Position numbers and translations under genes: made by a program. Below are positions 9,249 through 17,952 of a DNA stretch of 43,569 bases, piece after piece. Numbering within the stretch: position 1 is the first letter of the stretch; each line of letters starts with the position of its first letter. The notes beneath the pieces were generated by a model. The model did not search any database and was not told where the DNA came from. It saw nothing but the letters and a program-made list of their open reading frames with translations. The DNA comes from Ekhidna sp. (lineage in GTDB: Bacteria; Bacteroidota; Bacteroidia; Cytophagales; Cyclobacteriaceae), in contig JACONI010000109.1 in NCBI GenBank assembly GCA_014323825.1, positions 1 through 43,569 of the forward strand. The letters run 5' to 3'.

Positions 9249-9437
9249 AACCCCGTATCGGGCAAAGACAAACCCGTATCGGATAAAAACAACCCCGTAT
9301 CGGGCGAGGACAACCCCGTATCGGATAAAAACAACCCCGTATCGGGCAAGAACAACCCCGTATCGGGCAAGGACAACCCCGTATCGGATAAAAACAACCC
9401 CGTATCAGGCAAGAACAACCCCGTATTGGAGGAAAAT
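9249..9437 (+). repeat. Nine-copy 21-bp tandem repeat after hsdS
   Basis: Nine contiguous 21-bp units all start with AACCCCGTATCGG or a one- to two-base variant. Two unit types occur, one continuing GCAAGGAC-like and the other ATAAAAAC. Each unit contains a small CCCG-TAT-CGGG hairpin. The period is a multiple of three, so long frames stay open in several directions. In the plus frame starting near 9198 the repeat would read NPVSGKD/NPVSDKN heptapeptides. No known domain is formed, so it is called as a satellite-type repeat rather than a gene. Confidence 0.9.
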
Positions 9438-9451
9438 AACCTCAGATCTGG

Positions 9452-9484
9452 AACTTTTGGAAAGTTTCAACCTTTCCAAAAGTT
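9452..9484. repeat. Palindromic intergenic element, copy 1
   Basis: The perfect 13-bp arms AACTTTTGGAAAG and CTTTCCAAAAGTT are separated by 7 nt. The same core palindrome occurs at 27602-27632. No T-run follows, so it is not an obvious terminator. Confidence 0.7.
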
Positions 9485-9613
9485 GATCCGTCCTGAAATA
9501 GCCGCCCCAAGTAAAAAAATAAGGTCGGCGCTTTTGCTGCCTGTAAGTCTATAATTACCTTCGCAAATACCATTAAAGATGATCCCGAACCCCTGCCATA
9601 AAGTTAAAAGAAC

Positions 9614-10438
9614 ATGAAACAATGGATAAAGAAAACTTTGCAGCGTGCAGGCGGCACATTGAAGTATATAGGAACGTCCCTGAAACGTTTTTACGACACA
9701 CTTGGAGGAATAGGTATAGCAGGCTTAGTCATAAGTATCACGGCATTCTGTCTCCTTACGTTTGGATTTTCTTCAGTAAAGTGCATGTTCCCGCACATAA
9801 GTGATCCTGAGAAAATACGGCTTTTAGGCGGGGCAATAACTCCCGGTTTGGTGCTTGTGGGGCTTGGACTGAATGCGAAGCGTACTCGGCAATATGAAAA
9901 GCAGTTGGAAACACAGGAGAAAGGGCTCTATGCAGAGCGGCTAAAGTCCGCGATCACCCTGTTGAGCGACAGGGCCGTAAGCATACAGTTGGGAGCCGTA
10001 TCCCTGCTTCAGATGTTAGCACAGGAGGTGCCCGGAACCAAAGAGGAAAAAAGAAAAAACGCACGGAAATACAGGAGATATTATGCTCCTTCGTCAGAAC
10101 CGCAACGAATACGAAGCGATATAAAGAAGGACATGAACAAGAACCCTCGGATATCATCCGTAAAATTCTGGATACAGTGACAAACAGGGAAAATAGAAGC
10201 CTACCTCTTTTTGATACCCAAAAAACAGACCTTTCATACGCCTATTTACGAGGGGCTAAGTTGCAAGGGGCTAATTATACAATGGGCTAAGTTGATTAAG
10301 GCTGATTTACAAAGGGCTAATTTGTTTCGGGCTGATTTGCAAGGAGCGAATTTATCTTCTGCAAAGATTGGTCGTCACTACAAAGAATGGCTAACGGGCA
10401 TCAGCATACAGGGTATCTATGAGGTTAAATGGATATGA
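9614..10438 (+). pseudogene. Pentapeptide-repeat membrane protein, broken by two frameshifts
   Basis: The N-terminal part (MKQWIKKTLQRAGGTLKYIG...) has two likely transmembrane helices (about residues 33-53 and 70-85), then LYAERLKSAITLLSD and VSIQLGAVSLLQMLAQE, typical of bacterial membrane proteins that end in pentapeptide repeats. The frame shifts at an A-rich run near 10045-10062. The continuation TEIQEILCSFVRTATNTKRY, then DLSYAYLRGAKLQGANY, lies in another frame. A second shift near 10285 leads to ADLQRANLFRADLQGANL and the end at 10438. Pentapeptide repeats (A[DN]LxxA) form right-handed beta-helices. The role of the intact parent is unknown. Confidence 0.75.
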
Positions 10439-10512
10439 TTGATTAAAACTTCGTAAAATGTCAGTTGTCATTCTTTCCATTCATCACCGCATAAGGTTTG
10501 TTTGTTTCGTGC

Positions 10513-10653
10513 GTTCTTTCACCTATTGAAAAACAGCAAGAGATCATAACGGAAGCCAACCGCAGAAGGCTTGAAGCCCGGCGGCTGTCCGAAGAAGCGG
10601 ATAAGGTATTGGAAGAAGCCCGAGCTGAAATAGAACGGATGATACTTCGATAA
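10513..10653 (+). pseudogene. Orphan HsdS 3' end, copy 2
   Basis: The 46 in-frame codons read VLSPIEKQQEIITEANRRR and continue with the same coiled-coil end as the hsdS at 7831-9205 (RRLSEEADKVLEEARAEIER, then MILR). DNA identity to 9104-9205 is very high, with only scattered A/G changes, and similarity continues ~25 nt past the stop (TCTTCTTGTTTCAGAAC). No target-recognition domain precedes it, so it is a duplicated or recombined hsdS tail. Confidence 0.8.
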
Positions 10654-10768
10654 TTGAATGTCTTCTTGTTTCAGAACAACGCTTTGCAAAAACCACTAGA
10701 GGCAGAACGTTTTACAAGAAGGTAAATTTACAAACTACATCCAGACGGGCAAGGACAGCAACCTTCAA

Positions 10769-10845
10769 AGTTTTCAAAACCTTGAAGGTTTAAATAACGA
10801 CGATAGCATCGTAGTAGCCATCTCTGCTTTGGCAAAGCATTCACT
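10769..10845. repeat. Dispersed intergenic repeat, copy 1
   Basis: The block with CCTTGAAGGTTTAAATAA, then GACGATAG...TAG, then AGCCATCTCTGCTTTGGC recurs at 27532-27600. It is preceded by an inverted arm ACCTTCAA (10771 on), giving a hairpin with TTGAAGGT. It occupies the gap between the hsdS tail and the endonuclease gene; nothing else was seen there. Confidence 0.65.
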
Positions 10846-10889
10846 TTTATGAAGGTTTGAACTCTACACCAATGACGGATCGGGGGTTT

Positions 10890-11669
10890 TTACTCTTTGA
10901 TATTCACGCTTTTGATTTTGCCGGAGCCGTCATTCTCGAATAAGAGCTTTCCAACTTCTCTGACATATCTCAGCGGTATTTTGGGGTTGTTAATGTCTTT
11001 TCCTCTGTCATTGTGCCATTTATTTTCCCACTTGATGTAGTAAGATTCTAAGTCTGTTGGAGTTAATTTATAAATTTCTAGAAGCTCAATGCCTCTGTAT
11101 ACGGCAAAAATCCAGTCTACTTTTCTGTATTTTTCAATGATAGCAGGGTTCATGTGGTGATGTGTTGAGAAATTTTTGGTTAAGGAAATGTTCACAGATT
11201 TAAGTTCGTACTCATTTCCACCATCGTCAACCGCATCATTGCCCTCCCGCCCCGGAAGGTCTGAGAGTCCCGTAATTAAAAGAACTTGTAATAATTTACC
11301 TCCATTATCTTGGAAAATGTCATTTATTCCATTTTTTGTTGCTAAGTCTTGAAGTATTATTAAAGAAGGATAAATCAGATTAAAAATGTCAATGGCCTCA
11401 TAAGACGCATCCGGTTTGCTAACAGCATGCTCTTCATTTACATCTGACATTAATAAATCGGCAACATCTATTTTAAGGGCTTGAGCTATTGAACAAAGCT
11501 TTTCAGTTGAAATGTTTTGCTTTGCATTTTCAATATAACCTATGTAAGTTCGATCAATATCTGCTTTAAATGCTAATTCTTCTTGGGTATACCCAAGTTG
11601 TTTGCGGTATTTCATTACGTTTTCCGCAATGACATGAAGTAAATCTGATATTTGATTTAATAATGCCAT
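10890..11669 (-). CDS. PvuII-type restriction endonuclease fused to a controller (C) HTH domain
   Basis: The protein is 259 residues in two parts. Residues ~13-75 form an XRE-type helix-turn-helix like R-M controller proteins ([20 protein letters not shown], then [18 protein letters not shown]). Residues ~95-259 match R.PvuII along its length: [66 protein letters not shown]. The PvuII catalytic residues are present with correct spacing (E142, D145, E155, K157), as are the DNA-contacting His cluster and NNPK. Predicted target is CAGCTG, cut as a homodimer. In the PvuII system C and R are separate overlapping genes; here they are one polypeptide that probably also autoregulates. It diverges from the matching methylase and appears intact. 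Confidence 0.9.
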   Translation of the reverse strand: MALLNQISDLLHVIAENVMKYRKQLGYTQEELAFKADIDRTYIGYIENAKQNISTEKLCSIAQALKIDVADLLMSDVNEEHAVSKPDASYEAIDIFNLIYPSLIILQDLATKNGINDIFQDNGGKLLQVLLITGLSDLPGREGNDAVDDGGNEYELKSVNISLTKNFSTHHHMNPAIIEKYRKVDWIFAVYRGIELLEIYKLTPTDLESYYIKWENKWHNDRGKDINNPKIPLRYVREVGKLLFENDGSGKIKSVNIKE

Positions 11670-11685
11670 AAAGCAACAAAACTGT

Positions 11686-11693
11686 TAAATATA
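11686..11693 (-). promoter_or_regulatory. Candidate -7 box for the controller-endonuclease gene
   Basis: The minus strand reads TATATTTA, one base from TAnnTTTG, 16 nt before the start codon at 11669. The transcript would have a leader of only about 11 nt. Its -33 region would fall inside the 11705-11724 palindrome. Confidence 0.45.
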
Positions 11694-11695
11694 AT

Positions 11696-11724
11696 CGGAG
11701 CTTCTCTCCGAATATATTCGGAGA
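11696..11724. promoter_or_regulatory. Candidate controller operator (C-box-like) between R and M genes
   Basis: TCTCCGAATATATTCGGAGA (11705-11724) is a perfect 20-bp palindrome. A further half-site CGGAG at 11696-11700 forms a second inverted pair with CTCCG at 11706-11710, so three half-sites are arrayed. The palindrome covers the expected -33 region of both divergent promoters. C proteins of PvuII-type systems bind tandem palindromes in exactly this gap, so this is the likely site for the fused HTH domain. Confidence 0.75.
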
Positions 11725-11729
11725 ATTAT

Positions 11730-11737
11730 TATATTTG
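11730..11737 (+). promoter_or_regulatory. -7 box of the methylase gene, probable leaderless transcript
   Basis: TATATTTG fits TAnnTTTG exactly and ends only 4 nt before the GTG start at 11742. Transcription should begin at or beside the start codon, so the mRNA would be leaderless or nearly so. Confidence 0.6.
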
Positions 11738-11741
11738 CGAT

Positions 11742-12833
11742 GTGAACATAGCATACGCTACTCAATACGGCAATCAGGTAATAGGGGATACTCTTGAGGT
11801 GCTTCAAAGATATGAAGATAACAGTATTGATCTAGTAATGACCAGCCCTCCTTTTGCACTTTTAAGAGTAAAGGAATACGGAAACGAGGATCAAGTAAAT
11901 TACGTCCGATGGTTATCAAAATTTGCGAAATTAGTTCATAGGAAGCTTAAACCAACCGGTAGCTTCATCATTGATTTAGGGGGAGCATATAAAAGAGGTT
12001 TACCTGTTAGAAGTTTATATAATTTCAGAATACCCATTGAATTTTGCGACAGGCTTGGATTCTACCTGGCAGAGGATTTTTATTGGTATAATCCGTCAAA
12101 GCTGCCTAGCCCAATCGAGTGGGTAAATAAAAGAAAGATCAGAGTTAAAGATGCAGTCAATAATGTTTGGTGGTTTTCTAAAACACCCTATCCGAAAGCA
12201 GATGTAACTAAGGTACTTGCACCATACAGTGAAAGGATGAAGAAACTGCTTGAAAATCCCGAAGCGTATTACTCTCCGAAAGAACGACCCTCCGGTCATA
12301 ATATCAGCTCGAATTTTAACAATAATGGCGGTGCGATTCCTCCGAATTTATTGCAGATTCCTAATTCTGAGTCCAATTCAAACTACCTGGCAAATTGTAA
12401 GAAGGCAGGATTAAGAGGTCATCCGGCTCGATATCCACAAAAACTACCGGAGTTCTTCATTAAGTACTTGACAGACAAAGACGATTTGGTCGTTGATATA
12501 TTTGGGGGATCAAATACCACAGGTTTCACCGCAGAGCAACTAAAGAGGAATTGGGTAAGTATTGAGTTAGATCCTTCGTATGCAGCAATATCTTCTTTCA
12601 GGTTCTTACCGAAAGGTATGAGTGAAAGAGACCTATTAAATGTCTATTATTCAATACTTTCAGGTAAGAAAGTTGAGATTATGGATTTTCTCTCAAATGA
12701 CCGTCATGTTCCGAGTGTAACCAAAAAGTTTGTTGTTCAGAGGTTGAAGGATATGCAAAGTTTACCTACTCTTGATAAATCACAGCAATTAGTTTTGGAG
12801 AACTTGGAAAAAGCAGAATCTGTTCTTGCATAA
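11742..12833 (+). CDS. PvuII-type N4-cytosine DNA methyltransferase
   Basis: The protein is 363 residues with a GTG start. It matches M.PvuII through most of its length: TSPPFALLRVKEYGNE (catalytic motif IV; SPPF is the N4-cytosine/beta-class signature), GSFIIDLGGAYKRG, FYWYNPSKLPSPIEWVNKRK, IRVKDAVNNVWWFSKT, RPSGHNIS, NNGGAIPPNLLQI, NSESNSNYLANCK and VVDIFGGSNTTGFTAE (SAM motif I, placed after motif IV as in the permuted beta class). It should methylate the inner cytosine of CAGCTG and protect the host. The C-terminus extends ~70 residues beyond the shared core (from about RFLPKGMSERDLLNVYYS), with no recognised domain. It has no lesions. Confidence 0.92.
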   Translation: MNIAYATQYGNQVIGDTLEVLQRYEDNSIDLVMTSPPFALLRVKEYGNEDQVNYVRWLSKFAKLVHRKLKPTGSFIIDLGGAYKRGLPVRSLYNFRIPIEFCDRLGFYLAEDFYWYNPSKLPSPIEWVNKRKIRVKDAVNNVWWFSKTPYPKADVTKVLAPYSERMKKLLENPEAYYSPKERPSGHNISSNFNNNGGAIPPNLLQIPNSESNSNYLANCKKAGLRGHPARYPQKLPEFFIKYLTDKDDLVVDIFGGSNTTGFTAEQLKRNWVSIELDPSYAAISSFRFLPKGMSERDLLNVYYSILSGKKVEIMDFLSNDRHVPSVTKKFVVQRLKDMQSLPTLDKSQQLVLENLEKAESVLA

Positions 12834-12839
12834 TCCCTC

Positions 12840-13205
12840 ATCATTCAGTGTAAAGCATTTGACTTTGATAATGTATTCTTTCAAACGCTGTGTTGCCCAT
12901 ATTCGAAATTGCATTACCTGTGCTGACTTCGCCCGCTACCCAACCAAAATAATCACATCCAAATTGTAGTAGTTAGGAACTTTTTGCTGAAATTCGGAAA
13001 TTCCGAATTTCTGTAAGGTGTCTTCTTTTTCCGGTTCTCCTTCCTAATAAATATTTTGAATATGCTCGTTGATGGTGGATTTTGCTTTGCCAGATAACTC
13101 AGCCATTTGCTCTTGTGTAAGCCAAACGGTCTCATTCTCCAAACGAACATCTATTTTGATGCTGCCGTATTGGTTTTTATCTATTGAAATTTCTCTATTC
13201 ACCAT
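12840..13205 (-). pseudogene. rhuM-family pseudogene with two in-frame stop codons
   Basis: Read on the minus strand from ATG at 13205, the frame gives IKIDVRLENETVWLTQEQMA, GKAKSTINEHIQNIY, a TAG (codon 54), then KVPNYYNLDVIIL, a second TAG (codon 90), then FRIWATQRLKEYII and a degraded end. This is the conserved RhuM pattern (VWLTQEQMAxLF, STIxEHIxNIY, YNLDVIISVGYRVKS, FRxWATxxLKEY). There is no frameshift but two nonsense mutations, and the protein is truncated. RhuM genes often lie inside type I R-M loci of Bacteroidota, which fits the hsdS tail 13 nt away. Confidence 0.85.
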
Positions 13206-13218
13206 CTTATTTAGTTTT

Positions 13219-13272
13219 GCTAAGGTATTGGAAGAAGCCCGGGCTGAAATAGAACGGATGATACTTGGATAA
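13219..13272 (+). pseudogene. Orphan HsdS 3' end, copy 3
   Basis: The codons [21 protein letters not shown] are almost identical in DNA to the ends at 9154-9205 and 10602-10653. Similarity begins abruptly at 13221, next to the start of the rhuM remnant, so this is a recombination junction. It runs directly into the DUF255 gene and marks the right edge of island 1. Confidence 0.8.
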
Positions 13273-13276
13273 ACGA

Positions 13277-15334
13277 ATGAAAAAAATCATACCATTTTTA
13301 TTTTTTATCTCTTGCATAAATACAGAAGACACACGACACATGAACGAACTTTCAAAATCTACCTCCCCCTACCTGTTGCAGCACGCCAAAAACCCCGTGC
13401 ATTGGAAAGAGTGGAGTCAGGAGGCCCTGTCCATAGCTAAAGAGGAAGATAAACCCATCATCGTGAGCATCGGCTACAGCAGTTGTCACTGGTGCCATGT
13501 AATGGAAAAAGAGTCTTTTGAGGATAGCACAGTAGCCCGGCTGATGAATGAAAATTTCATTAACATAAAAGTAGACAGAGAAGAAAGGCCGGATGTGGAT
13601 CAGGTCTACATGGATGCTGTTCAAACCATGGGACTAAGAGGCGGATGGCCATTAAACGTTCTTCTTACACCGGATCAAAAACCGTTTTACGGAGGCACTT
13701 ACTTTCCCAAAGAAGGTTGGATAAATCTTTTGAACAGCATCACTGAGGCCTTTGAGAATAAACGGGAGAAAATCAATGAATCAGCTGAAGCGTTCACCAA
13801 AAACCTTCAACTCGAAGAGAGCAAAAAGTATTCCCTGAAAGGCACAGCACATCAACTTTCCGGTGATGAAGTCAACCTGATTTACAACAACCTTTCTTCA
13901 AAGTTTGATTCAATAAATGGCGGAGTTAAAAAGTCACCGAAATTTCCAATGCCGTCAGTATGGCAATATTTAGCAGTGCATCACCTGCTGACAAATGATC
14001 AAAAAGCACGGGGTCATTTTGAGTTTACGCTGGAGAAAATTGCAGATGGAGGCATCTATGACCATATTGGTGGAGGTTTTGCCCGATACAGTACCGATGA
14101 GGAATGGCATATTCCCCATTTTGAGAAGATGCTCTACGATAATGGCCAGTTGCTAAGTCTTTACGCAAATGGTTTCAAAATCAGCAAAAATCAAAAATTT
14201 GAAGAGGTGATCCGGGAAACCGTCGAATGGCTCAGCAGAGAAATGCTTGACGAAAGCGGTGGTTTTTACTCTGCGCTTGATGCAGACAGCGAAGGTGAAG
14301 AAGGAAAGTTTTATGTGTGGCAAAATAAAGAAATCAAGGATCTGGCTAAAGAAAACTATGGCTGGTTAGCTGAGTATTTTGATGTGAGAGAGGAAGGAAA
14401 CTGGGAACATAAAAATGTCTTGAGATCGGTAATAGCAAAAGATAAAATTGCTGAAAAGTTTAACATCCCAATAGATGAAGTTGAAGTAAGCATTACAGCA
14501 TTCAAAAGACTAGCCCTTCTGGAAAGGGAGAAGAGAGTTCGCCCGGGACTTGACCATAAGATCATCGCCGGATGGAACGGCCTCACACTTACAGGGCTTT
14601 CAGACGCATATCAGGCCATTCAGGACTCCTTAATACTGGACCTTGCCCGGAAAAATGCAAAGTTCATCAAAACCGAGCTGATCAAAGACGGCATCCTGAA
14701 CCGATTTCCAAACAAAGAAATGGAAGGATTTATGGAAGATTATGCAGCGGTCATCCAGTCTTTTATCAGGTATTATGAGACGACATTGGATCGTGATTAT
14801 CTGAACATTGCCTTAAAACTCGTCGAACGGGTAGATGAACACTTCTATGACGAACATGAGAAACTTTATTACTTCACCGGTGACAAATCGCAGGCATTGA
14901 TTGCAAGAAAAAAAGAGTTGTTTGATAATGTCATCCCTTCCTCCAACTCAATCATGGCCCGGAATCTTATCCACCTTGGAACGCACTTGTACCGTGATGA
15001 ACTGGTCGAAAAAGGTAAAGCGATGATTGCCAATGTAAAAGAATTGATCATTAAGGAACCTGAATACATGAGTAACTGGGCACTAAGTGCACTGGAAATA
15101 ACAAACCCCATGGCCGAAATCATAATTGTAGGGCCAAATGCAGATGATTTTATTAATAAAATCAATACAAAGTACATCCCGAACAAGATTATCGCAGGGA
15201 CAACCGAACACTCAAATCTTCCTCCTTTTACGAATAAGTCCATGATAAATAATGAGACAACAATATATGTTTGCTATGACAAAACATGTCAATTGCCCGT
15301 AACAACTCTTAAAAAAGCATTGAATCAACTGTAA
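13277..15334 (+). CDS. DUF255 / YyaL-type thioredoxin domain protein
   Basis: The protein is ~685 residues. The N-terminal thioredoxin-like domain ([34 protein letters not shown] with a CHWC site, [32 protein letters not shown]) is followed by an (alpha/alpha)6-barrel glycosidase-like domain ([57 protein letters not shown]). Homologues include B. subtilis YyaL and human SPATA20; the substrate is not established. The chosen ATG at 13277 gives [13 protein letters not shown], a short possible lipoprotein signal. Alternatives are TTG 13265 or ATG 13340 ([10 protein letters not shown]), the latter giving a cytoplasmic protein. An 18-nt gap precedes priA. Confidence 0.9.
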   Translation: MKKIIPFLFFISCINTEDTRHMNELSKSTSPYLLQHAKNPVHWKEWSQEALSIAKEEDKPIIVSIGYSSCHWCHVMEKESFEDSTVARLMNENFINIKVDREERPDVDQVYMDAVQTMGLRGGWPLNVLLTPDQKPFYGGTYFPKEGWINLLNSITEAFENKREKINESAEAFTKNLQLEESKKYSLKGTAHQLSGDEVNLIYNNLSSKFDSINGGVKKSPKFPMPSVWQYLAVHHLLTNDQKARGHFEFTLEKIADGGIYDHIGGGFARYSTDEEWHIPHFEKMLYDNGQLLSLYANGFKISKNQKFEEVIRETVEWLSREMLDESGGFYSALDADSEGEEGKFYVWQNKEIKDLAKENYGWLAEYFDVREEGNWEHKNVLRSVIAKDKIAEKFNIPIDEVEVSITAFKRLALLEREKRVRPGLDHKIIAGWNGLTLTGLSDAYQAIQDSLILDLARKNAKFIKTELIKDGILNRFPNKEMEGFMEDYAAVIQSFIRYYETTLDRDYLNIALKLVERVDEHFYDEHEKLYYFTGDKSQALIARKKELFDNVIPSSNSIMARNLIHLGTHLYRDELVEKGKAMIANVKELIIKEPEYMSNWALSALEITNPMAEIIIVGPNADDFINKINTKYIPNKIIAGTTEHSNLPPFTNKSMINNETTIYVCYDKTCQLPVTTLKKALNQL

Positions 15335-15352
15335 AAACTGTCCGGAGTCTTA

Positions 15353-17812
15353 TTGAAATACGCAGAAGTCATATTACCGCTTCCGCTGGAGAAAGCATTT
15401 ACCTATTCCATTCCGGATGAGTTAAGCGGCAAAGTATCCGAAGGATTCAGGGCAGTTGTACCTTTTGGGAAAAAGAAGATTTACACGGGTATTATCCTGA
15501 AAATACATGCGGAGGCACCTGATTATTCTCCAAGGAACATTCTTGATATCATTGATGACCATCCAATCATTAACGAAAATCAACGGGTCTTTTTTCAATG
15601 GATCGCAGGATATTACATGTGTACATTGGGGGAAGTTGTAAATGCGGCGCTTCCCTCCGCCTTAAAGCTTTCAAGTGAGTCATTCGTAGGCTTAAATCCT
15701 GAAATTAACCCTGATAATATTAACATAAATGACAGAGAATGGGAACTGCTAAGAACGCTGAAAACCAATGACCTCTCCATCAGGGACGTTAGTGAATTAC
15801 TAAGTTTGAAAAGACCACAAAAAATGCTCAAAGATTTATCAGAAAAAGGATATATCAACTTGTTTGAGAAGGTCAAAGACAAATACCGGCCCAAAATCAT
15901 TAAGAAAATCAGACTGCTGATCGAATACCTCGAAGAGGATAAACTTAAATTAATCATTAACCGACTGGAGTCAAAGCCCAAACAGCAGGACGTACTCCTC
16001 TCCTATTTAAAAGAAGTTCCTATTCTTGAAAATCCGGACAGCAATAAAAAAGGCATTGCCAAATCAACTTTACTGACGGATGGTATTAGTCCGTCATCAG
16101 TAAAAACGCTGATAAAAAACCATGTCTTTGAAGAATTCGTGGAAAAAGTCTCAAGGTTAGCTTCAACTTCTGCCAATGCTTCCCTAGATATCCGGTTAAG
16201 CCCCGTGCAGGAAAATGCAAAATCAGAGATATTAAAATCATTTGAGTCTCAAAATATTACTTTACTCAACGGTATTACCGGAAGTGGAAAAACAGAAATT
16301 TATATTGAATTAATAAAAGCACAAATAAACCGCGGAGAACAAGCCCTTTACCTGCTTCCTGAAATTGCGCTGACAACACAAATTATCGCAAGGCTGCATA
16401 AAATTTTCGGGAACGATTTCGGAGTGTATCATTCAAAGTATTCCGATAACGAGCGGGTAGAGGTATGGCAAAAAGTTTTAAAGAAAGAATACCAATTTGT
16501 GGTTGGGGTCAGAAGTGCGGTTTTTCTTCCTTTTGAGAATCTTGGTTTAATTATCGTTGACGAGGAGCATGAGCCGTCTTATAAGCAGTTCGATCCGGCA
16601 CCCCGGTATCATGCCAGAGATGCGGCAATTTATCTCGCAACGATCCATCAATCCAAGGTATTGCTTGGGACAGCTACTCCTTCACTGGAGAGCTACAAAA
16701 ATGTACTGGATGGAAAATATGCCTTAGTAGAGTTAAATGAAAGGTATGGAGCAGCCTACAAGCCGAAACTTTCATTTGCAAACATGAGCAAAGAGCGTAA
16801 ACAAAAAAAATTAAAAGGAAATTTCTCTTCTCAACTGGTTGATGAAATTCAAAAATCTTTAGAAAGAAAAGATCAGGTTATCATTTTCCAAAATAGACGT
16901 GGTTATGCTTCCTATATTGCTTGTGAAAACTGTGCGACAGTACTGAAATGCCCAAACTGCTCCGTCAGCCTGACTTACCATCAATACAATAATAAACTGG
17001 TGTGTCATTATTGCGGACACAACCGCACAATGTACACGGACTGCTTACATTGTGGCAGCAAAGAATTGAAACAGGTTGGATTTGGTACCGAAGAACTGGA
17101 AGAAGAATTAAAAATTCTCTTTCCGGATACCATCGTTCAGCGAATGGATTTGGATACCACACGGAATAAATACGGGTATCAAAAAATCATTGAAGAGTTT
17201 GAGGAAGGAAACGTTAATATCCTGGTGGGCACACAGATGGTAAGCAAAGGCCTGGATTTTGACAGGGTAAATCTGGTCGGAATTTTCGATACGGACAGAA
17301 TGATCCATTTCCCGGACTTCCGCTCACATGAACGTTCCTACCAGTTGATCACACAAGTGAGCGGCCGGGCCGGGAGAAAATCAAAAAATGGTCTCGTCAT
17401 TATTCAAACCAATGACCCTAATCAACCACTGCTTAAAAGAATAAATCATAATGACTATCGATCATTTTACCAGGGAGAGATATTGGAAAGAGAAAAGTTC
17501 CATTATCCTCCCTTCTCCAGGATGATCAATATCATATTCAAACACAAAGACAAAAAGACCTCTTCTCAGGCTGCTAATTTTTATTTCCATGAAATCAGGA
17601 AACAACTCTCCAATCAAAGAATCATAGGACCGGTAGAACCACTTATCAGTAAAATCAGAAATCTCTACCTTTCCGAAGTCACATTGAAATTGGATAAACA
17701 AGGCATCAACTTGCCTATCATTAAGGACTACCTTAAATCAGTTGAAAAGATGATGAAGTCAAAGCCTATATTCAGGAGTGTTAGCCTTGTATTTGACGTA
17801 GATCCAATTTGA
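15353..17812 (+). CDS. priA: Primosomal protein N' (PriA), replication restart helicase
   Basis: The protein is 819 residues with a TTG start. The 3'-DNA-binding domain (YAEVILPLPLEKAFTYSIP, YTGIILKI) is followed by the helicase core: Walker A GITGSGKTEIY, DEEH box (IIVDEEHEPSYKQF), GTATPSLES, QNRRGYA, and motifs GTQMVSKGLDFD and QVSGRAGR. Between them lies the zinc-binding insert with paired cysteines (CENC, CPNC, CHYC, CLHC). PriA reloads the replicative helicase at collapsed forks. It ends at the left side of island 2. Confidence 0.97.
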   Translation: MKYAEVILPLPLEKAFTYSIPDELSGKVSEGFRAVVPFGKKKIYTGIILKIHAEAPDYSPRNILDIIDDHPIINENQRVFFQWIAGYYMCTLGEVVNAALPSALKLSSESFVGLNPEINPDNININDREWELLRTLKTNDLSIRDVSELLSLKRPQKMLKDLSEKGYINLFEKVKDKYRPKIIKKIRLLIEYLEEDKLKLIINRLESKPKQQDVLLSYLKEVPILENPDSNKKGIAKSTLLTDGISPSSVKTLIKNHVFEEFVEKVSRLASTSANASLDIRLSPVQENAKSEILKSFESQNITLLNGITGSGKTEIYIELIKAQINRGEQALYLLPEIALTTQIIARLHKIFGNDFGVYHSKYSDNERVEVWQKVLKKEYQFVVGVRSAVFLPFENLGLIIVDEEHEPSYKQFDPAPRYHARDAAIYLATIHQSKVLLGTATPSLESYKNVLDGKYALVELNERYGAAYKPKLSFANMSKERKQKKLKGNFSSQLVDEIQKSLERKDQVIIFQNRRGYASYIACENCATVLKCPNCSVSLTYHQYNNKLVCHYCGHNRTMYTDCLHCGSKELKQVGFGTEELEEELKILFPDTIVQRMDLDTTRNKYGYQKIIEEFEEGNVNILVGTQMVSKGLDFDRVNLVGIFDTDRMIHFPDFRSHERSYQLITQVSGRAGRKSKNGLVIIQTNDPNQPLLKRINHNDYRSFYQGEILEREKFHYPPFSRMINIIFKHKDKKTSSQAANFYFHEIRKQLSNQRIIGPVEPLISKIRNLYLSEVTLKLDKQGINLPIIKDYLKSVEKMMKSKPIFRSVSLVFDVDPI

Positions 17813-17852
17813 TGAGGCGACGTGGTCTAGTTCACTCTGCCTGATTCAATAT

Positions 17853-17952
17853 CAGCATAATAACCGCTTCTTTTAATCTGTTTACATTTTAATGTGACAC
17901 TATTACAAAAAAATAAACGTTTTCTTGATAATTAAATATTTTTATACTTACT
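17853..17952 (+). repeat. Copy of the promoter-proximal module of the cadherin lipoprotein gene
   Basis: AACCGCTTCTTTTAATCTG-TTTACATTTT, then CTTGATAATTA and ATACT, aligns with 25857-25943, upstream of the lipoprotein gene. The -33 TTG is kept, but the -7 box is degenerate (TACTTTAA region). No gene follows; the IS1 remnant begins 130 bp downstream. It is probably a relic of a lost paralogous gene. Apart from this module I see nothing in 17813-18080. Confidence 0.55.

Noticed and set aside
9249..9437. Possible CRISPR array
   Set aside because: The units are directly adjacent with no unique spacers, and no cas genes are nearby.
8954..9554. Long open frames on both strands across the 21-bp repeat (NPVSGKD-type, TTPYRAR-type, LPDTGLF-type)
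   Set aside because: They are open only because the repeat period is a multiple of three. They have no recognisable domain or start signal, so I annotate the repeat only.
13069..13272. 67-codon plus-strand frame ending in the HsdS tail
   Set aside because: Its first 50 codons are antisense to the rhuM remnant and only the last 17 match HsdS, so it is a chimaeric open frame across a junction.
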